From Streptomyces ipomoeae 91-03 (GTDB lineage: Bacteria; Actinomycetota; Actinomycetes; Streptomycetales; Streptomycetaceae), in contig NZ_AEJC01000058.1 of NCBI RefSeq assembly GCF_000317595.1, positions 1 to 53,560 of the forward strand: a DNA stretch of 53,560 nt, given 5' to 3'. This document shows, piece by piece, positions 17,216 through 26,591 of the stretch (within the stretch, counting starts at the first letter, position 1; each line of letters starts with the position of its first letter). A program made the translations under genes and the position numbers. A model generated the notes under the pieces. It was given only the letters and a program-made list of their open reading frames with translations, was not told the DNA's origin and did not search any database.

Positions 17216-18178
17216 TCAGTTTTCGGTGAGTCGGTATTCGGCGAGTCGGGTCTTCACCGCGAAGCCCGCGCGCGCGTAGATCTTCAAGGGGTCGGTGGGG
17301 TTCTTGGGGTCCACTTCGAGCTCGACCGCCGTCAGGCCATCCGCGGCACATGCGTGCAGGGCGCGGAGCAGCAGCGCGGTCGCGAGCCCACGACCGCGAT
17401 GGGCACGAAGGGTGCCCAGGCGGGCGATCCACCCTTCGCGGGCACCTGCCGCGGCATCGTCTACGGGCCATGCCTCCGTATGGAGGTAGGCCGCGACCTC
17501 GTCGCCCGAGGTGACGACGGAGGACAGGTCCCAGCGGACCTGGCTCTTGTCGACCACTATCTCCTGCCAGTCGTCGGCCGACCAAAGCGCTGCACCGGGC
17601 TGGTCCTTGAACGCCTCGTTGTGTGCGGTCAGCAGTTGGGTGGCGTCCCTCGCCGGGTCGGCATCGGCCAGAGTGAAGCCCTCGGGCAGTGGTGGCATGT
17701 CGGGCAGGTCCGTCAACCCATGCCGCATCAGTACCGACCAGCGCTGCGGCAGGAAACCGTGCGCGGTGAACAGTGCGGCTTGGGCGGTGTCGTCGGTGTT
17801 CCCTGTGATGTCGAAGCGGACCGGGACATCCGGAGCGTGTTCGGCGTGTATCTCCCGACCGCGCCGCAGCATGGCCGGGAACAGAAGGGAACCGATACCC
17901 TCAGCGTGTCGACGGGGCGTCACCCCGCCGTTGAGCTGGACTGACTGGATGGAACCGGTGGGCTCCTGCCCGTTCACGGAGAAGTATCCGACCAGCTCTG
18001 CACCGTCGAATGCGCCGACAACCGCGCCACGCCCGTCGGCGGTGGTGCGGGCGAACTCTTCGGCGTCCTCTTCCACGCTGCCGTGCTCGCCGGTCTGCAC
18101 CTCCTCCTCGATCTCCGCTCGCAGCCGGTGCCAGGCAGGTATGTCATCGAGGGAAAGGTCACGAAGTTTGATCACCAC
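17216..18178 (-). CDS. GNAT acetyltransferase with two tandem domains
   Basis: The 320-residue protein has two GNAT folds. The N-terminal half (to about residue 150) is weak. The C-terminal half carries the acetyl-CoA motif LGTLRAHRGRGLATALL (near 250-266) and the terminal PLKIYARAGF signature. This architecture resembles mycothiol synthase but is not that enzyme with confidence. GTG start. No operon partner is adjacent: upstream is a short unrecognised stretch and downstream an IS remnant. Substrate unknown. Confidence 0.88.
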   Translation of the reverse strand: MVIKLRDLSLDDIPAWHRLRAEIEEEVQTGEHGSVEEDAEEFARTTADGRGAVVGAFDGAELVGYFSVNGQEPTGSIQSVQLNGGVTPRRHAEGIGSLLFPAMLRRGREIHAEHAPDVPVRFDITGNTDDTAQAALFTAHGFLPQRWSVLMRHGLTDLPDMPPLPEGFTLADADPARDATQLLTAHNEAFKDQPGAALWSADDWQEIVVDKSQVRWDLSSVVTSGDEVAAYLHTEAWPVDDAAAGAREGWIARLGTLRAHRGRGLATALLLRALHACAADGLTAVELEVDPKNPTDPLKIYARAGFAVKTRLAEYRLTEN

Positions 18179-18189
18179 GGCGAAAGGCT

Positions 18190-18390
18190 AGGGCAATCAC
18201 GGATGCCCAGTACGACGGACTGTGCGTCATGGCCGGCGAGTTCGCCAGGCGTGAACACCCCGACGACACGAAGTCCGCCTGTTCGACGTCGGGCGGCAGA
18301 GCGACCCTCGACGTACTTCACAAGGGGCGAGTCGTACAGGATCGATGCTCCCGCAGCCGCTCGTCCCTCGTCACCTTGTACGACCGCCAC
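18190..18390 (-). pseudogene. Possible solute-binding-protein fragment
   Basis: A short minus-strand frame contains ASILYDSPLVKYVEG and GLRVVGVFTPGE. These resemble the second lobe of family-3 solute-binding or ligand-gated-channel sensor domains (pattern DAVVYDxPxLKYY...VVGxxFxPxxYG). Nothing else of such a protein is present. The identification rests on about 45 residues and is tentative. Confidence 0.3.
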
Positions 18391-18568
18391 AGCGCCCCAC
18401 TCTCTGTCTACAGGCAGCTCACCCGTTGGTTGTTACAAGGTGCTCAGCAGTAGGTGGGACGGGTCTGGCAGTAGGTAGGCCACCCGTGGGGCGGAACTTC
18501 GGTCGCGTGGGCCTGCGTCGGCAACTCACGGATGCCTCTTGGCACACCGCCAGCCCCTGAGAACTCCT

Positions 18569-18902
18569 TCACTCAAGGTCCGGCACGGCCGTTCTTGGGT
18601 GGTCGTGCAGTGCGCTCAGGTGCAGGGTGAAGGCCGCGCGCACCCGCTCCAGGCCCACGGCCCCGACACCCGAACCGGTTGGTGCGCCGAAGGCCGGCAC
18701 CAGGGCGACGACCCCCAGCCGGTGCCCTGTCACACCCTGCCGCGCGGCGAGCCCGCCGACTGTGCCGACGCCACGCAGCAGAGCCCACACTTCCTCGGTG
18801 TACCCGGCACGTAGTGCGGCCCGGTACTGCGCGATCCGCGGCAACTGCACCGCGACGACATCCGCAGCCGGTGCGATCCGCTGCCCTGCTTGAGGCGACG
18901 CG
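18569..18902 (-). pseudogene. Unrecognised coding remnant downstream of TetR gene
   Basis: A minus-strand frame of about 110 codons has strong G/C third positions and natural composition (LPRIAQYRAALRAGYTEEVW; AAFTLHLSALHDHP), and ends at a TGA. It has no start with a ribosome site, and its 5' part is out of phase with the TetR gene that precedes it. I do not recognise the family. It is most likely the C-terminal piece of a gene once cotranscribed with the TetR gene. Confidence 0.35.
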
Positions 18903-18923
18903 CACAGAGCGCCGGCCGTACCC

Positions 18924-19532
18924 TCACGCGTCGGTGAATGCCCCGGCTGCGACGTCGAAGGCGTCGGCCGCGACACGGTCAAGGGGGCCGGCGGCGTCAT
19001 GAAGCGCCCAGTACTCCAGGGCGGTGGCGGAGGTGTTGACCAGCAGCCCTGCGAGGAGGCGGGGCCGCAGCGCGCCCTCGTCGGCTCCTGTGCGGGCGGC
19101 GATGACGGGGGTGAGCTGGTCCTGGGCTCGGCGGTTGGCGGCCAGGAGGCATGCCGTGAGCGCCGGTTCGGCCAGCATGACGCGGATCAGACGGCGACGT
19201 GAGGCGTCGTCCATGGAGGCGCAGGCATGCAGCAGGGCGTCGCGTGCGGCTTCGGGGAAGGGCTGTCCGGCGGGCCGGGCCGCCAGCGCCTGCTCCAGGG
19301 CGCTGATGCAGTCGGTCAGCAGGGGGCTGAGCGCGGTCTCCTTGGATTCGCAGTAGCGGTAGAAGGTGCGCAGGGACAGGCCTGCCGCGTAGGCGATCTC
19401 TTCGACGGTGGTGGCCTGGAACCCCTGGCTCTCGAAGAGCGCGGCGGCACAGTGCGCGATCTCCCGCCGGGTGGCGTCCCTGCGCCGCTCGCGCAGCGGC
19501 AGCAGCCGTTCCTGCTGTCGGGCGGTGTCCAT
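18924..19532 (-). CDS. TetR-family transcriptional regulator
   Basis: The 202-residue protein starts at ATG 19532 with GAAGGG upstream; a 15-residue longer form is possible but less supported. The HTH is around residues 35-60 (TTVEEIAYAAGLSLRTFYRY), and the C-terminal helical ligand domain is complete. A perfect 15-bp palindrome lies about 90 bp upstream and may be its operator. The downstream minus-strand frame is a remnant, so the original target may be lost. Confidence 0.9.
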   Translation of the reverse strand: MDTARQQERLLPLRERRRDATRREIAHCAAALFESQGFQATTVEEIAYAAGLSLRTFYRYCESKETALSPLLTDCISALEQALAARPAGQPFPEAARDALLHACASMDDASRRRLIRVMLAEPALTACLLAANRRAQDQLTPVIAARTGADEGALRPRLLAGLLVNTSATALEYWALHDAAGPLDRVAADAFDVAAGAFTDA

Positions 19533-19618
19533 GGATTCACCCTTCTCGCATCCGCTTCTCTGCTTGGTTCCCGACACCAGTGTGACACAGAACAGCGTGT
19601 TGGCATGTATGAGCTACT

Positions 19619-19633
19619 TGGCACGTTGTGCCA
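19619..19633. promoter_or_regulatory. Perfect palindrome, candidate TetR operator
   Basis: TGGCAC-GTT-GTGCCA, six-base arms around three bases, lies upstream of the TetR gene at 18924-19532 and just before the phosphatase remnant. Palindromes of this size in a TetR promoter are commonly autoregulatory sites. Evidence is symmetry and position. Confidence 0.45.
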
Positions 19634-19653
19634 TTCGGTCTTACGATGCCGAC

Positions 19654-20145
19654 AGCGGCGGCCTTGACGAACTGTGCGACCGCATCGTCGCGGTCCTGGT
19701 ACCCGACCGGGAGCAGACCACCGACGATGCCGCATTGCTCGTCATCCGCACCCGTGGCACCGCCGCAGGCGACGTTGTCACGTACGACCTGCCCGACGAC
19801 CCCAAGGCAGCCGGACAGGCCCGCGCCGAAGTCCGTCACCCGCTCGCGGCCTGAGGCCTGGACGAACTGACCATGACCACCGAGCTGTTGGTGAGCGAAC
19901 TGGTCGGCAACGTGATCCGGCACGCCCGGGGACCCGTCCGCCTCCGTCTCCTGCGCAGCCGGTCACTGATCTGCGAGGTGTACGACCACAGCCTCACCAC
20001 TCCGTGTATCCGGCGCGCCGGGTACACGGACGAGGGCGATCGGGGGCCGCACCTGGTCGCCGCGCTCTCACAGCGCTGGGGCACCCGCTTCCTCGGCGAC
20101 GGCAAGTGCATCCGGACCGAGCAGGAACTGCCGCCGGAACCCTGA
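19654..20145 (+). pseudogene. SpoIIE phosphatase/HATPase C-terminal remnant with internal stop
   Basis: The frame gives the end of a PP2C domain (LDELCDRIVAVLVPDRE, DDAALLVIRTRG) and then an RsbW-like HATPase (ELLVSELVGNVIRH, DEGDRGPHLVAAL). Between them the conserved LAAWGLDEL reads LAA-stop-GLDEL: TGG has become TGA at 19852-19854, in frame. The 5' part of the phosphatase is missing, replaced by the TetR promoter region. The intact paralogue at 41310-43373 shows the expected Trp at the same place. Non-functional. Confidence 0.82.
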
Positions 20146-20243
20146 TCAGCCTCCTGGCGCCCATGCGAAAGGCGTCGTTCGCGGCAAGCCGGCGCTTGCG
20201 CCGACCGGCCCCGGGGAGGTGGTTCCCGGCGGAACCGGTTCGC

Positions 20244-21485
20244 TCAGCGGACGAGTTCGGCCGGCTTGGTGGCCTTGCCGAGCAGCCATTCCAGGGCGCC
20301 GCGCCGGAAGCAGCGGGACCAGAGAGTCGCGAAGACGGTCACTGCCACGATGAAGCCGAGCAGCACGTACAGCGAGGGACTGGGGACTTCATCGATGCCG
20401 AGGAGGCGGATGCCGACGATGTGGAGGACATACGCCGTCAGGGACATCGTGCCGACCGCGATGACCGGGCGGGCGAGGCGGTGGAAGCGTGGGAAGGCGT
20501 CGACGGCGGCGAGGCAGAGGGCCAGGACCGTGACGGCCACACCGGTATTGGCGATGATCGACAGGGTCGTCTCGCTGTGCGGGGAGGCCACCAGCAGCCC
20601 GGCCGGGGTGTCGCCGTCCGGGTAGCCCCAGGTGTCGGACCACCACGCCGACGCGGCTGATCCGCCGTTCCCCCAGCGGGTGGCACCGATGGCCGACAGG
20701 GCGCCGGGGACCAGGTTCAGGGCGAGCCAGGAGCCGCCGTGGCCGAGGACCGCCAGGCAGACGCCGGTGACCGCCAGGCGTATGCGGATGACGGAGGCGG
20801 CCAGGTCGAGGCGGGCCACGGCCATACCGGCGATGACGAAGGGGATCCAGGCAAGGGCGGGGTAACTGCCGGTGAACAGCAACGAGACGACGCCGTCGGC
20901 GTTCGCGGGCCAAGCCCAGATGCCGTCGACGCCGTCGGCGCGGAGCATGCGCTGGATGACGTACAAGACCTGCGGCAGGACCAGTGCGCCGGCCCCGGCG
21001 ATGATCGCCAGTGAGCGGGCGCTGAGTCGGTACAGCGGCAGGACGAGCAGGAAGTACAGACCGTAGAAGGCGAGGATCACCTCGACCGAGGTGCCGGTCA
21101 GGGTGAGGGCGGTGCCCAACACCAGCAGCACGAGCCCCCGGATCACCACCTTGGCGATGGCCTGACGGCCCGCCCGGCCCGTCTTCGGGGAACGGCGGCC
21201 TGTGATCAGCATGATCGAGAAGCCGGCCAGGAAGGCGAAGAGCGCGGAGGCCCGGCCGTGCGCCAACTCCATGAAGAATCCAGTGACACCGCCCACGGAG
21301 GGGTCGGGGCCGACATGGGCCGCGAACATCCCGTAGACCGCCAGGCCCCTGGCCAGGTCGACGCCGATCAGACGGCCCGTCGAGGCGCGTCCGCTCCGCG
21401 GATCCGCTGCCCCCGCGGTGTCGGTGGACGCGGCACGGGCGTTGATCGGCGTCTTGAGCGCCGTGTCGTCTGCGTTCTGGGTCAT
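20244..21485 (-). CDS. Multi-pass membrane acyltransferase (HGSNAT/DUF418-like)
   Basis: The 413-residue integral membrane protein has about ten hydrophobic helices. Its first helix motif GVDLARGLAVYGMFAAH is typical of the heparan-alpha-glucosaminide N-acetyltransferase/DUF418/YeiB group, which move acyl groups across the membrane. ATG at 21485 is preferred over a longer frame, since family similarity begins at RLIGVDLARG. It is divergent from the NarL-type two-component genes and may be under their control. The exact substrate cannot be inferred. Confidence 0.85.
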   Translation of the reverse strand: MTQNADDTALKTPINARAASTDTAGAADPRSGRASTGRLIGVDLARGLAVYGMFAAHVGPDPSVGGVTGFFMELAHGRASALFAFLAGFSIMLITGRRSPKTGRAGRQAIAKVVIRGLVLLVLGTALTLTGTSVEVILAFYGLYFLLVLPLYRLSARSLAIIAGAGALVLPQVLYVIQRMLRADGVDGIWAWPANADGVVSLLFTGSYPALAWIPFVIAGMAVARLDLAASVIRIRLAVTGVCLAVLGHGGSWLALNLVPGALSAIGATRWGNGGSAASAWWSDTWGYPDGDTPAGLLVASPHSETTLSIIANTGVAVTVLALCLAAVDAFPRFHRLARPVIAVGTMSLTAYVLHIVGIRLLGIDEVPSPSLYVLLGFIVAVTVFATLWSRCFRRGALEWLLGKATKPAELVR

Positions 21486-21873
21486 GCTTCGAGGCTGGGG
21501 AGCAGACCTGGCGGGGAGTATCCGGCAGGTGTCCGGTCCACCCCCGCCATCCGGCGGTTGAGTCCCCTGCCGGTTGGGGCGGCCCGTCACCGGATGTGAG
21601 GCGTCGGCCGGGAGAGGCCTGGCCCAGGAGCAGGGCGGCGTCGGAGGCGCTGAGCCGTCCTGGCGCGCCGGCTCGCCCTGCCGCGCCGCTGAGGATCAGC
21701 CCGTCGCCTGATCAAGGCCCCCCGTACGGCTGGAGCCCACCCCCCGGCCGGCGGGAGAGTCCGCTCGGCCGCCCTATGAGGCGCCCCCGCGTTCTACGGT
21801 CGAAGCGGTGACAATCGACATCGGCATGCGGACTGAACCGTACGCACCAGGGAGACGACGAAGTGGAACGCAC
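21486..21873. other. Intergenic region between acyltransferase and response regulator
   Basis: No gene is recognised here. Short open frames have random composition. It should hold the divergent promoters for the acyltransferase and the two-component operon; no strong palindrome or ribosome site other than those of the flanking genes was seen. Confidence 0.4.
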
Positions 21874-22545
21874 GTGATCAGGGTCATGGTTGTGGACGAC
21901 GAGGCCCTGGTGCGGTCAGGATTCCAGCTGATCCTCAACGCCGCCGACGACATCGAGGTCGTCGCGACCACGGTCGGCGCCCAGGCCGTCGACACGGTAC
22001 GGCGGGTGGGCCCGGACGTCGTCCTGCTGGACATCCGTATGCCCGACGTGGACGGACTGACCGTACTGGGGCAGATACGGGCACTGCCGCAGCCTCCGGT
22101 GGTGGCGATGCTGACCACATTCGACGCCGATGAGTACATCCTCACGGCGCTGCGCTCCGGCGCGGCCGGCTTCCTCCTCAAGGACACCGAACCCGATCAA
22201 CTCGCCCAGCTGGTCCGCTCGCTGGCCGCGGGCGGGGTCGTGATGTCACCGAAGGCGTCCCGCGCCGTCTGGGAGAGCCACCCCAGGGCTGCCGCGGTCG
22301 ACGACGCCGAGGCCGCCCGCGCCGGACGGCTCACCGAGCGCGAGCGTCAGGTGCTCGTGCTGGTCGCGGAAGGACTCTCCAACACCGAGATCGGCACCCG
22401 TATCCATCTCAGCGCGGGCACCGTCAAGGACCACGTCAGCGCGATCCTCACCAAACTGCGCGTGGGCAGCCGCGTCCAGGCGGCGCTGCTCGCCCAACGG
22501 GCCGGCCTGCTGGACGGGCCCGGCCGGTCGGAGCCGGGGCGATGA
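21874..22545 (+). CDS. NarL/LuxR-type response regulator
   Basis: The 223-residue response regulator has receiver acids DDE at residues 8-10, phospho-acceptor Asp53 (LLDIRMPD) and the C-terminal LuxR HTH (LTERERQVLVLVAEGLSNTE). GTG 21874 is chosen because the receiver begins there; GTG 21808 would add 22 residues without family support. Its stop overlaps the ATG of the histidine kinase (ATGA), so the pair is co-translated. It likely controls genes nearby, the divergent acyltransferase being the best candidate. Confidence 0.9.
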   Translation: MIRVMVVDDEALVRSGFQLILNAADDIEVVATTVGAQAVDTVRRVGPDVVLLDIRMPDVDGLTVLGQIRALPQPPVVAMLTTFDADEYILTALRSGAAGFLLKDTEPDQLAQLVRSLAAGGVVMSPKASRAVWESHPRAAAVDDAEAARAGRLTERERQVLVLVAEGLSNTEIGTRIHLSAGTVKDHVSAILTKLRVGSRVQAALLAQRAGLLDGPGRSEPGR

Positions 22546-23660
22546 CCGCGCCCAGCGGATGGTGGGCCAAAGTCCCGGCGCCCGTCCTCGACGCCGTAGT
22601 CGTCGCGATCGCGGCGGCGGACGTCTGGCTCAACCTGGAGGACGCCTCCCCCTTGGAGACGGCGATCTCGGCAACGGGTTGTGCTGCCCTCGCGCTCCGA
22701 AGGCGCTTCCCCCTCGCCGTCTTCGTGTGCACGCTCCCCGCCAGTCTCCTGCTGTACATCGTGTTCGCACCGTTCGCGGCCCTCTTCACCCTGGCGGAGC
22801 GGTCCCGTAACCGCCGTCTCCTCAGCGCGTGCGCCGTACTGTTCGCCCTCGCCTCCGCTGCCCCCTGGCCCCTGAACAACGCCGGCCCGGACGAGCGCAC
22901 ATGGATCCTGGTCTACTTCTTCTACACGCTCGCCACCGCCGCGGCACCCGTCCTGCTGGGCCAACTCGTCCAGGCACGCCGTGATCTGGCCCGCAGGCTC
23001 GTCGAGATCGAGGAAGCACGCGAGCACGAGCAACTGCTGTACTCCCAGGCCGTGCTCGCTCGCGAACGAGCCCAGCTTGCCCGCGAGATGCACGACGTCG
23101 TCTCCCACCAGGTCAGCCTGATCGCCGTCCAGGCAGGCGCCCTGCAAATCGCCTCCAAGGACCCCGATGGCAAGGAGCGTGCCCGCACCATCCGCACGCT
23201 CAGCGTCGACACCCTTGACGAGCTGCGCCACATGGTCACTTTGCTGCGTGCCTCCGGTGGACGGGCCACCGAACTCACCCCGCAACCGACCCTCACCGAC
23301 CTCCACAAGCTCGTCACCACCAGTGGCATCGACACCGACCTGACCGGTGAACTCCCGCCGGACATAGCCACTCCAGCGCAACGAGCCGTGTACCGCACGG
23401 TGCAGGAAGCCCTCACCAACGTCCGCAAACACGCTCCCGGTGCCACGGCGACGGTTTGCCTCTGGCACAACGTCGAAACCTTCGGCGTGACAATGACCAA
23501 CACCCCGCCCACACGCCCCTCCCTTCCGCTGCCGGGATCCCATCAGGGCCTCATCGGCCTCGGGGAGCGTGCCGAACTCCTGGGCGGCACCCTCGCCTCC
23601 GGACCCACCTCCGACGGGGGTTACGAGGTGATCCTGCGGATCCCGACCCGCCCGCGCTGA
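22542..23660 (+). CDS. NarL-family sensor histidine kinase
   Basis: The 372-residue protein has about four N-terminal membrane helices (residues 15-145). A short linker leads to the HisKA_3 box ARERAQLAREMHDVVSHQ with phospho-His184, followed by an HATPase domain (EALTNVRKHAPGA, GLIGLGERAELLGG). It phosphorylates the preceding response regulator. The start codon overlaps the regulator stop. The N-terminal sensor has no extracellular domain of note, so the signal is probably membrane-related. Confidence 0.92.
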   Translation: MTAPSGWWAKVPAPVLDAVVVAIAAADVWLNLEDASPLETAISATGCAALALRRRFPLAVFVCTLPASLLLYIVFAPFAALFTLAERSRNRRLLSACAVLFALASAAPWPLNNAGPDERTWILVYFFYTLATAAAPVLLGQLVQARRDLARRLVEIEEAREHEQLLYSQAVLARERAQLAREMHDVVSHQVSLIAVQAGALQIASKDPDGKERARTIRTLSVDTLDELRHMVTLLRASGGRATELTPQPTLTDLHKLVTTSGIDTDLTGELPPDIATPAQRAVYRTVQEALTNVRKHAPGATATVCLWHNVETFGVTMTNTPPTRPSLPLPGSHQGLIGLGERAELLGGTLASGPTSDGGYEVILRIPTRPR

Positions 23661-23743
23661 CGGGCAGCGTGCGGAGGAGGGCGCCGCTGATCTTCCAGGG
23701 CCCGCCTCGCGAAGGTGTCAGTAGGGGTCAGCCGAGGCCGTCG

Positions 23744-24052
23744 ATGGAGTCGACCGTGCACCGGCCGCGCGGGTGGTCGTGGCCCGGGTTCCGGGTGCTG
23801 TTCGCGATCGGGCTGTCGGGGCCGGTCGAGGTGAAGAAGGTCGCGGAGCTGTCCGGCATGAGCCGCGCGGCCGTGTCCGCCTTGGTGGGCACGTTGGAGA
23901 AGGCCGGCCTCGTCAGCAAGGAGCCGGCGCACAACGAACGCGAACAGGAGTGGGCGGGCTCGCTCAGCGAGGACGAGGCGCGCACCCTCATCGACCTGCT
24001 CGGCAAGCCGACCGCGCACTCCACGCACTTCGACGCCCGGCACCGGGCATGA
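23744..24052 (+). pseudogene. MarR-family regulator remnant with internal deletion
   Basis: The frame gives a MarR core: GWSWPGFRVLFAIGLSGPVE, then the recognition helix SGMSRAAVSALVGTLEKAGL. It then jumps from SKEPAHN directly to EREQEWAGSLSEDEA, skipping the wing (about 25 residues with the usual DRR...LTxxG). The N-terminal helix is also missing. It remains in frame, but the loss of the wing should abolish DNA binding. The 105 nt between it and the AraC start contain a TTGACA box. Confidence 0.6.
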
Positions 24053-24156
24053 CGGGTGCGGGAGTCAGCCCCCAGCGGTCTTCCGCGGACTTGAACCTCG
24101 AGGACGACACGGATGCGTTGACACCGGAGAAACAACCGCCGAACATACTCGGCCAT

Positions 24157-25104
24157 ATGGGAGTCCTCGTCGCCAAGAACCTCGATGAATGGGCCCAGGT
24201 CATCAGCGAGAGCTTCGTGCCGCTGGCACTCGGCTCCGTGTCCGGGTCCTTCCACGGTTCAGTGCGCTCCAGCGCAATGGGGCCCGCCGCCACTCTTACC
24301 GAGGTGCGCACGCACGGCCCCTCCGTCGTCCTGCGCTCGAACCGCCTCGTACGCGCCGAGCCGCGTGACGACTACCTGTTCTCCCTGCACCTGGACGGAG
24401 AGAGCACCGTCGTGCAGGACGAGCGGGAGACGCTGCTGCCGCGCGGCGGCGGAGCGCTGTACGACACGTCGCGGCCGTACGAACTGCGGTTCCCGACCGG
24501 CACGCGGCAACTTGTGCTGCAGATGCCCCGGGACCAGCTGCGCGCCCGGATGGGGCGGGTGGAGGACGTGTGCGGGCGCGCGCTGCCCGCCGGTCACCCG
24601 ACGGTCCGGGTCCTGGCCGCCTACGTGCGGGAACTGGCCGACACCAGCGACGGCCTCACCGACGACCAGCGAGCCGAGCTCGGCCTCACGACCGTCGACC
24701 TGATGGCCACCGCTCTGCGCGCGATGGCCGGTGAGGGTTCCGGTGTGCCCACCGGGAGAGCAGCCCTGCTCGCCTCGATGCAGGCATACGTCCGTGAGCA
24801 CCTGGCCGACTCCTGGCTGACCCCCGAGGCCATCGCCCGCCGCCACCGCGTCTCCCTGCGGCACACGGCCGAGGTGTTCGCCGCGGACGGTACCTCGCCC
24901 GCGGCCTTCATCCGCGCCGAGCGGCTGCGTGCCGCCCACCGCATCCTGACCGATCCCCGGTATGCCGCCCTGACGGTTGCCGCCGCCGCGGCCCGCTGCG
25001 GCTTCACCGACCGCACCACCTTCACCCGCGCCTACGTGCGAGCCTACGGCCAGACGCCTGCCGAGGCGCGGCGCCGTACGAGGCAACCGTCGGCCGACCG
25101 CTGA
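24157..25104 (+). CDS. AraC-family regulator (AraC_binding_2 type)
   Basis: The 315-residue protein has an N-terminal half with the NLDEWAQVISESF start and LRSNRLVRAEPRDDYLF typical of AraC_binding_2 regulators. Its C-terminal double HTH contains LTPEAIARRHRVSLRHTAEV and AAARCGFTDRTTFTRAY. ATG 24157 is chosen because family similarity begins there; a much longer open frame upstream has no support. A TTGACA hexamer at 24118-24123 may be its -35 box. The nitrilase gene follows 116 nt later on the same strand and is the probable target. Confidence 0.9.
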   Translation: MGVLVAKNLDEWAQVISESFVPLALGSVSGSFHGSVRSSAMGPAATLTEVRTHGPSVVLRSNRLVRAEPRDDYLFSLHLDGESTVVQDERETLLPRGGGALYDTSRPYELRFPTGTRQLVLQMPRDQLRARMGRVEDVCGRALPAGHPTVRVLAAYVRELADTSDGLTDDQRAELGLTTVDLMATALRAMAGEGSGVPTGRAALLASMQAYVREHLADSWLTPEAIARRHRVSLRHTAEVFAADGTSPAAFIRAERLRAAHRILTDPRYAALTVAAAAARCGFTDRTTFTRAYVRAYGQTPAEARRRTRQPSADR

Positions 25105-25220
25105 CGCATGCCCTGCGCGCGCTGCGGAAAACGCCGCACGCCGGTGCGCGCAACGCCGCAGCCCCGCTGCCGCGGGCCTCTACGGTCGGAGCACTTCGCC
25201 AACGCTTCAGGAGGCCCGCA

Positions 25221-26231
25221 GTGCCGACCACGTACCGTGTCGCCGCCGTTCAGGCCGAGCCCGTGTGGCTCGACGCCGATGCCACCGTCGAGAAGACCAT
25301 CGGCCTCATCGAGGAGGCAGCCGCCCAGGATGTCGCCCTGGTGGCCTTTCCCGAGACGTGGATCCCGGGCTACCCGCTGTTCCTGTGGCTGGGGCCGGTC
25401 GCCGGCCAGATGCCGTACATCGCCCGCTACCACGCGAACTCCCCGACCGTCCGTGGCGAGCACATCACCGCCATACGGCAGGCCGCCCGCCGCACCGGCG
25501 TCACCGTCGCTCTCGGCTACAGCGAGAAGGACCACGGCAGCCTCTACATGGCCCAGACCCTCATCTCGCCGGACGGCGGCGTGCTCCTGCACCGCCGCAA
25601 GCTGAAGCCCACCCACGTCGAACGCAGCCTCTTCGGCGAGAGCGACGGTAGCCACCTCAAGGTCGTCGACACGCCGCTCGGCCGGCTCGGCGCGCTCAAT
25701 TGCTGGGAGCACCTCCAGCCGTTGAACAAGTACGCGATGTACGCGCAGCACGAGCAGGTCCACATCGCCGCGTGGCCCGCCTTCGGCCTGTACAAGGGCA
25801 TCGCCTACGCACTCGGCGCCGAGGCCAACCTGGCCGCGACGCAGACCTACGCCCTGGAAGGGGGCTGCTTCGTCATCGCTCCCACGCAGGTGATCAGCGA
25901 GCAGTGCATCGAGACCTTCGCGACCACCGACGAGCAACGCGCCCTGCTCACGGCCGGCGCCGGCAGCTCCCGCATCTACGGTCCCGACGGCAGCCCGCTG
26001 GGCAAGCCGCTGGACGAGCATGCCGAGGGCCTCCTCGTCGCCGACATCGACCTCTCCCTGATCGACCTGGCCAAGAACGCCGCCGACCCCGCCGGACACT
26101 ACGCCAAGGCCGATGCCACCCGCCTGCTGCTCGACGACCGGCCCAAGTCCGCCGTCCTGCGGCCCGGCGAAACGCCGGGACCGTATTTTCCGGACCTGGA
26201 CGAGCCCGCGCCGGAGGACGCCACCGTCTGA
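25221..26231 (+). CDS. Nitrilase (carbon-nitrogen hydrolase, branch 1)
   Basis: The 336-residue enzyme has the Glu-Lys-Cys triad: Glu45 in AFPETWIPGYP, Lys in HRRKLKPTHVE (127/129) and Cys161 in LNCWEH. The CWEH context is that of true nitrilases, which convert nitriles to carboxylic acids and ammonia in the cytoplasm. GTG start with AGGAGG about six bases upstream, one of the best ribosome sites in the window. It lies behind an AraC regulator and in front of decayed amidase and transporter pieces. Chain preference (aryl or aliphatic) cannot be read. Confidence 0.95.
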   Translation: MPTTYRVAAVQAEPVWLDADATVEKTIGLIEEAAAQDVALVAFPETWIPGYPLFLWLGPVAGQMPYIARYHANSPTVRGEHITAIRQAARRTGVTVALGYSEKDHGSLYMAQTLISPDGGVLLHRRKLKPTHVERSLFGESDGSHLKVVDTPLGRLGALNCWEHLQPLNKYAMYAQHEQVHIAAWPAFGLYKGIAYALGAEANLAATQTYALEGGCFVIAPTQVISEQCIETFATTDEQRALLTAGAGSSRIYGPDGSPLGKPLDEHAEGLLVADIDLSLIDLAKNAADPAGHYAKADATRLLLDDRPKSAVLRPGETPGPYFPDLDEPAPEDATV

Positions 26232-26591
26232 CACGGGATCGTCCGATGCCCTGAGCGTCCATGCCTGCGGCCGGGCACGTGTGCCGCCCCCACTCCGCGG
26301 CCTGTGAGTCGCGCCGGACCAGCCTGAGTCGATCGTCGGCCGGCCGGGCGGCCCGCGGTAGAACGCGTCGGTCACGTCGTCCAGGGGCGGGCGGCGTTCC
26401 AGAACTTCCCGCGCACCACACCGGCGAGCGTTCGTACGCGTACCTGGCCCGAGCCGCTGCCGTGTCCAGTGGTTGAATGGGGGAGGCACATGGGGCGGCA
26501 TGGGGCGGCGGGGCCGACCGGCTGCCGGGCTGCAGCGCCGAGGAGGCCGTGGGGCCGGATCAGGCCGGATCAGGTCGGGTCCGCCGCCCGG
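26232..26591. other. Gap after nitrilase, no recognised gene
   Basis: About 360 bp lie between the nitrilase stop and the first recognisable amidase residues. On the minus strand the piece EVLERRPPLDDVTDAFYR looks protein-like but I could not assign it. No terminator hairpin with good pairing was found. Confidence 0.35.

Noticed and set aside
18190..18560. Possible transposase or regulator between the GNAT and TetR genes
   Set aside because: Only one short segment resembled a binding-protein lobe; the rest of the frames looked random.
19852..19854. TGA read as tryptophan (code change), since two remnants show TGG-to-TGA
   Set aside because: Intact genes throughout the window end at TGA, and both cases are in truncated genes.
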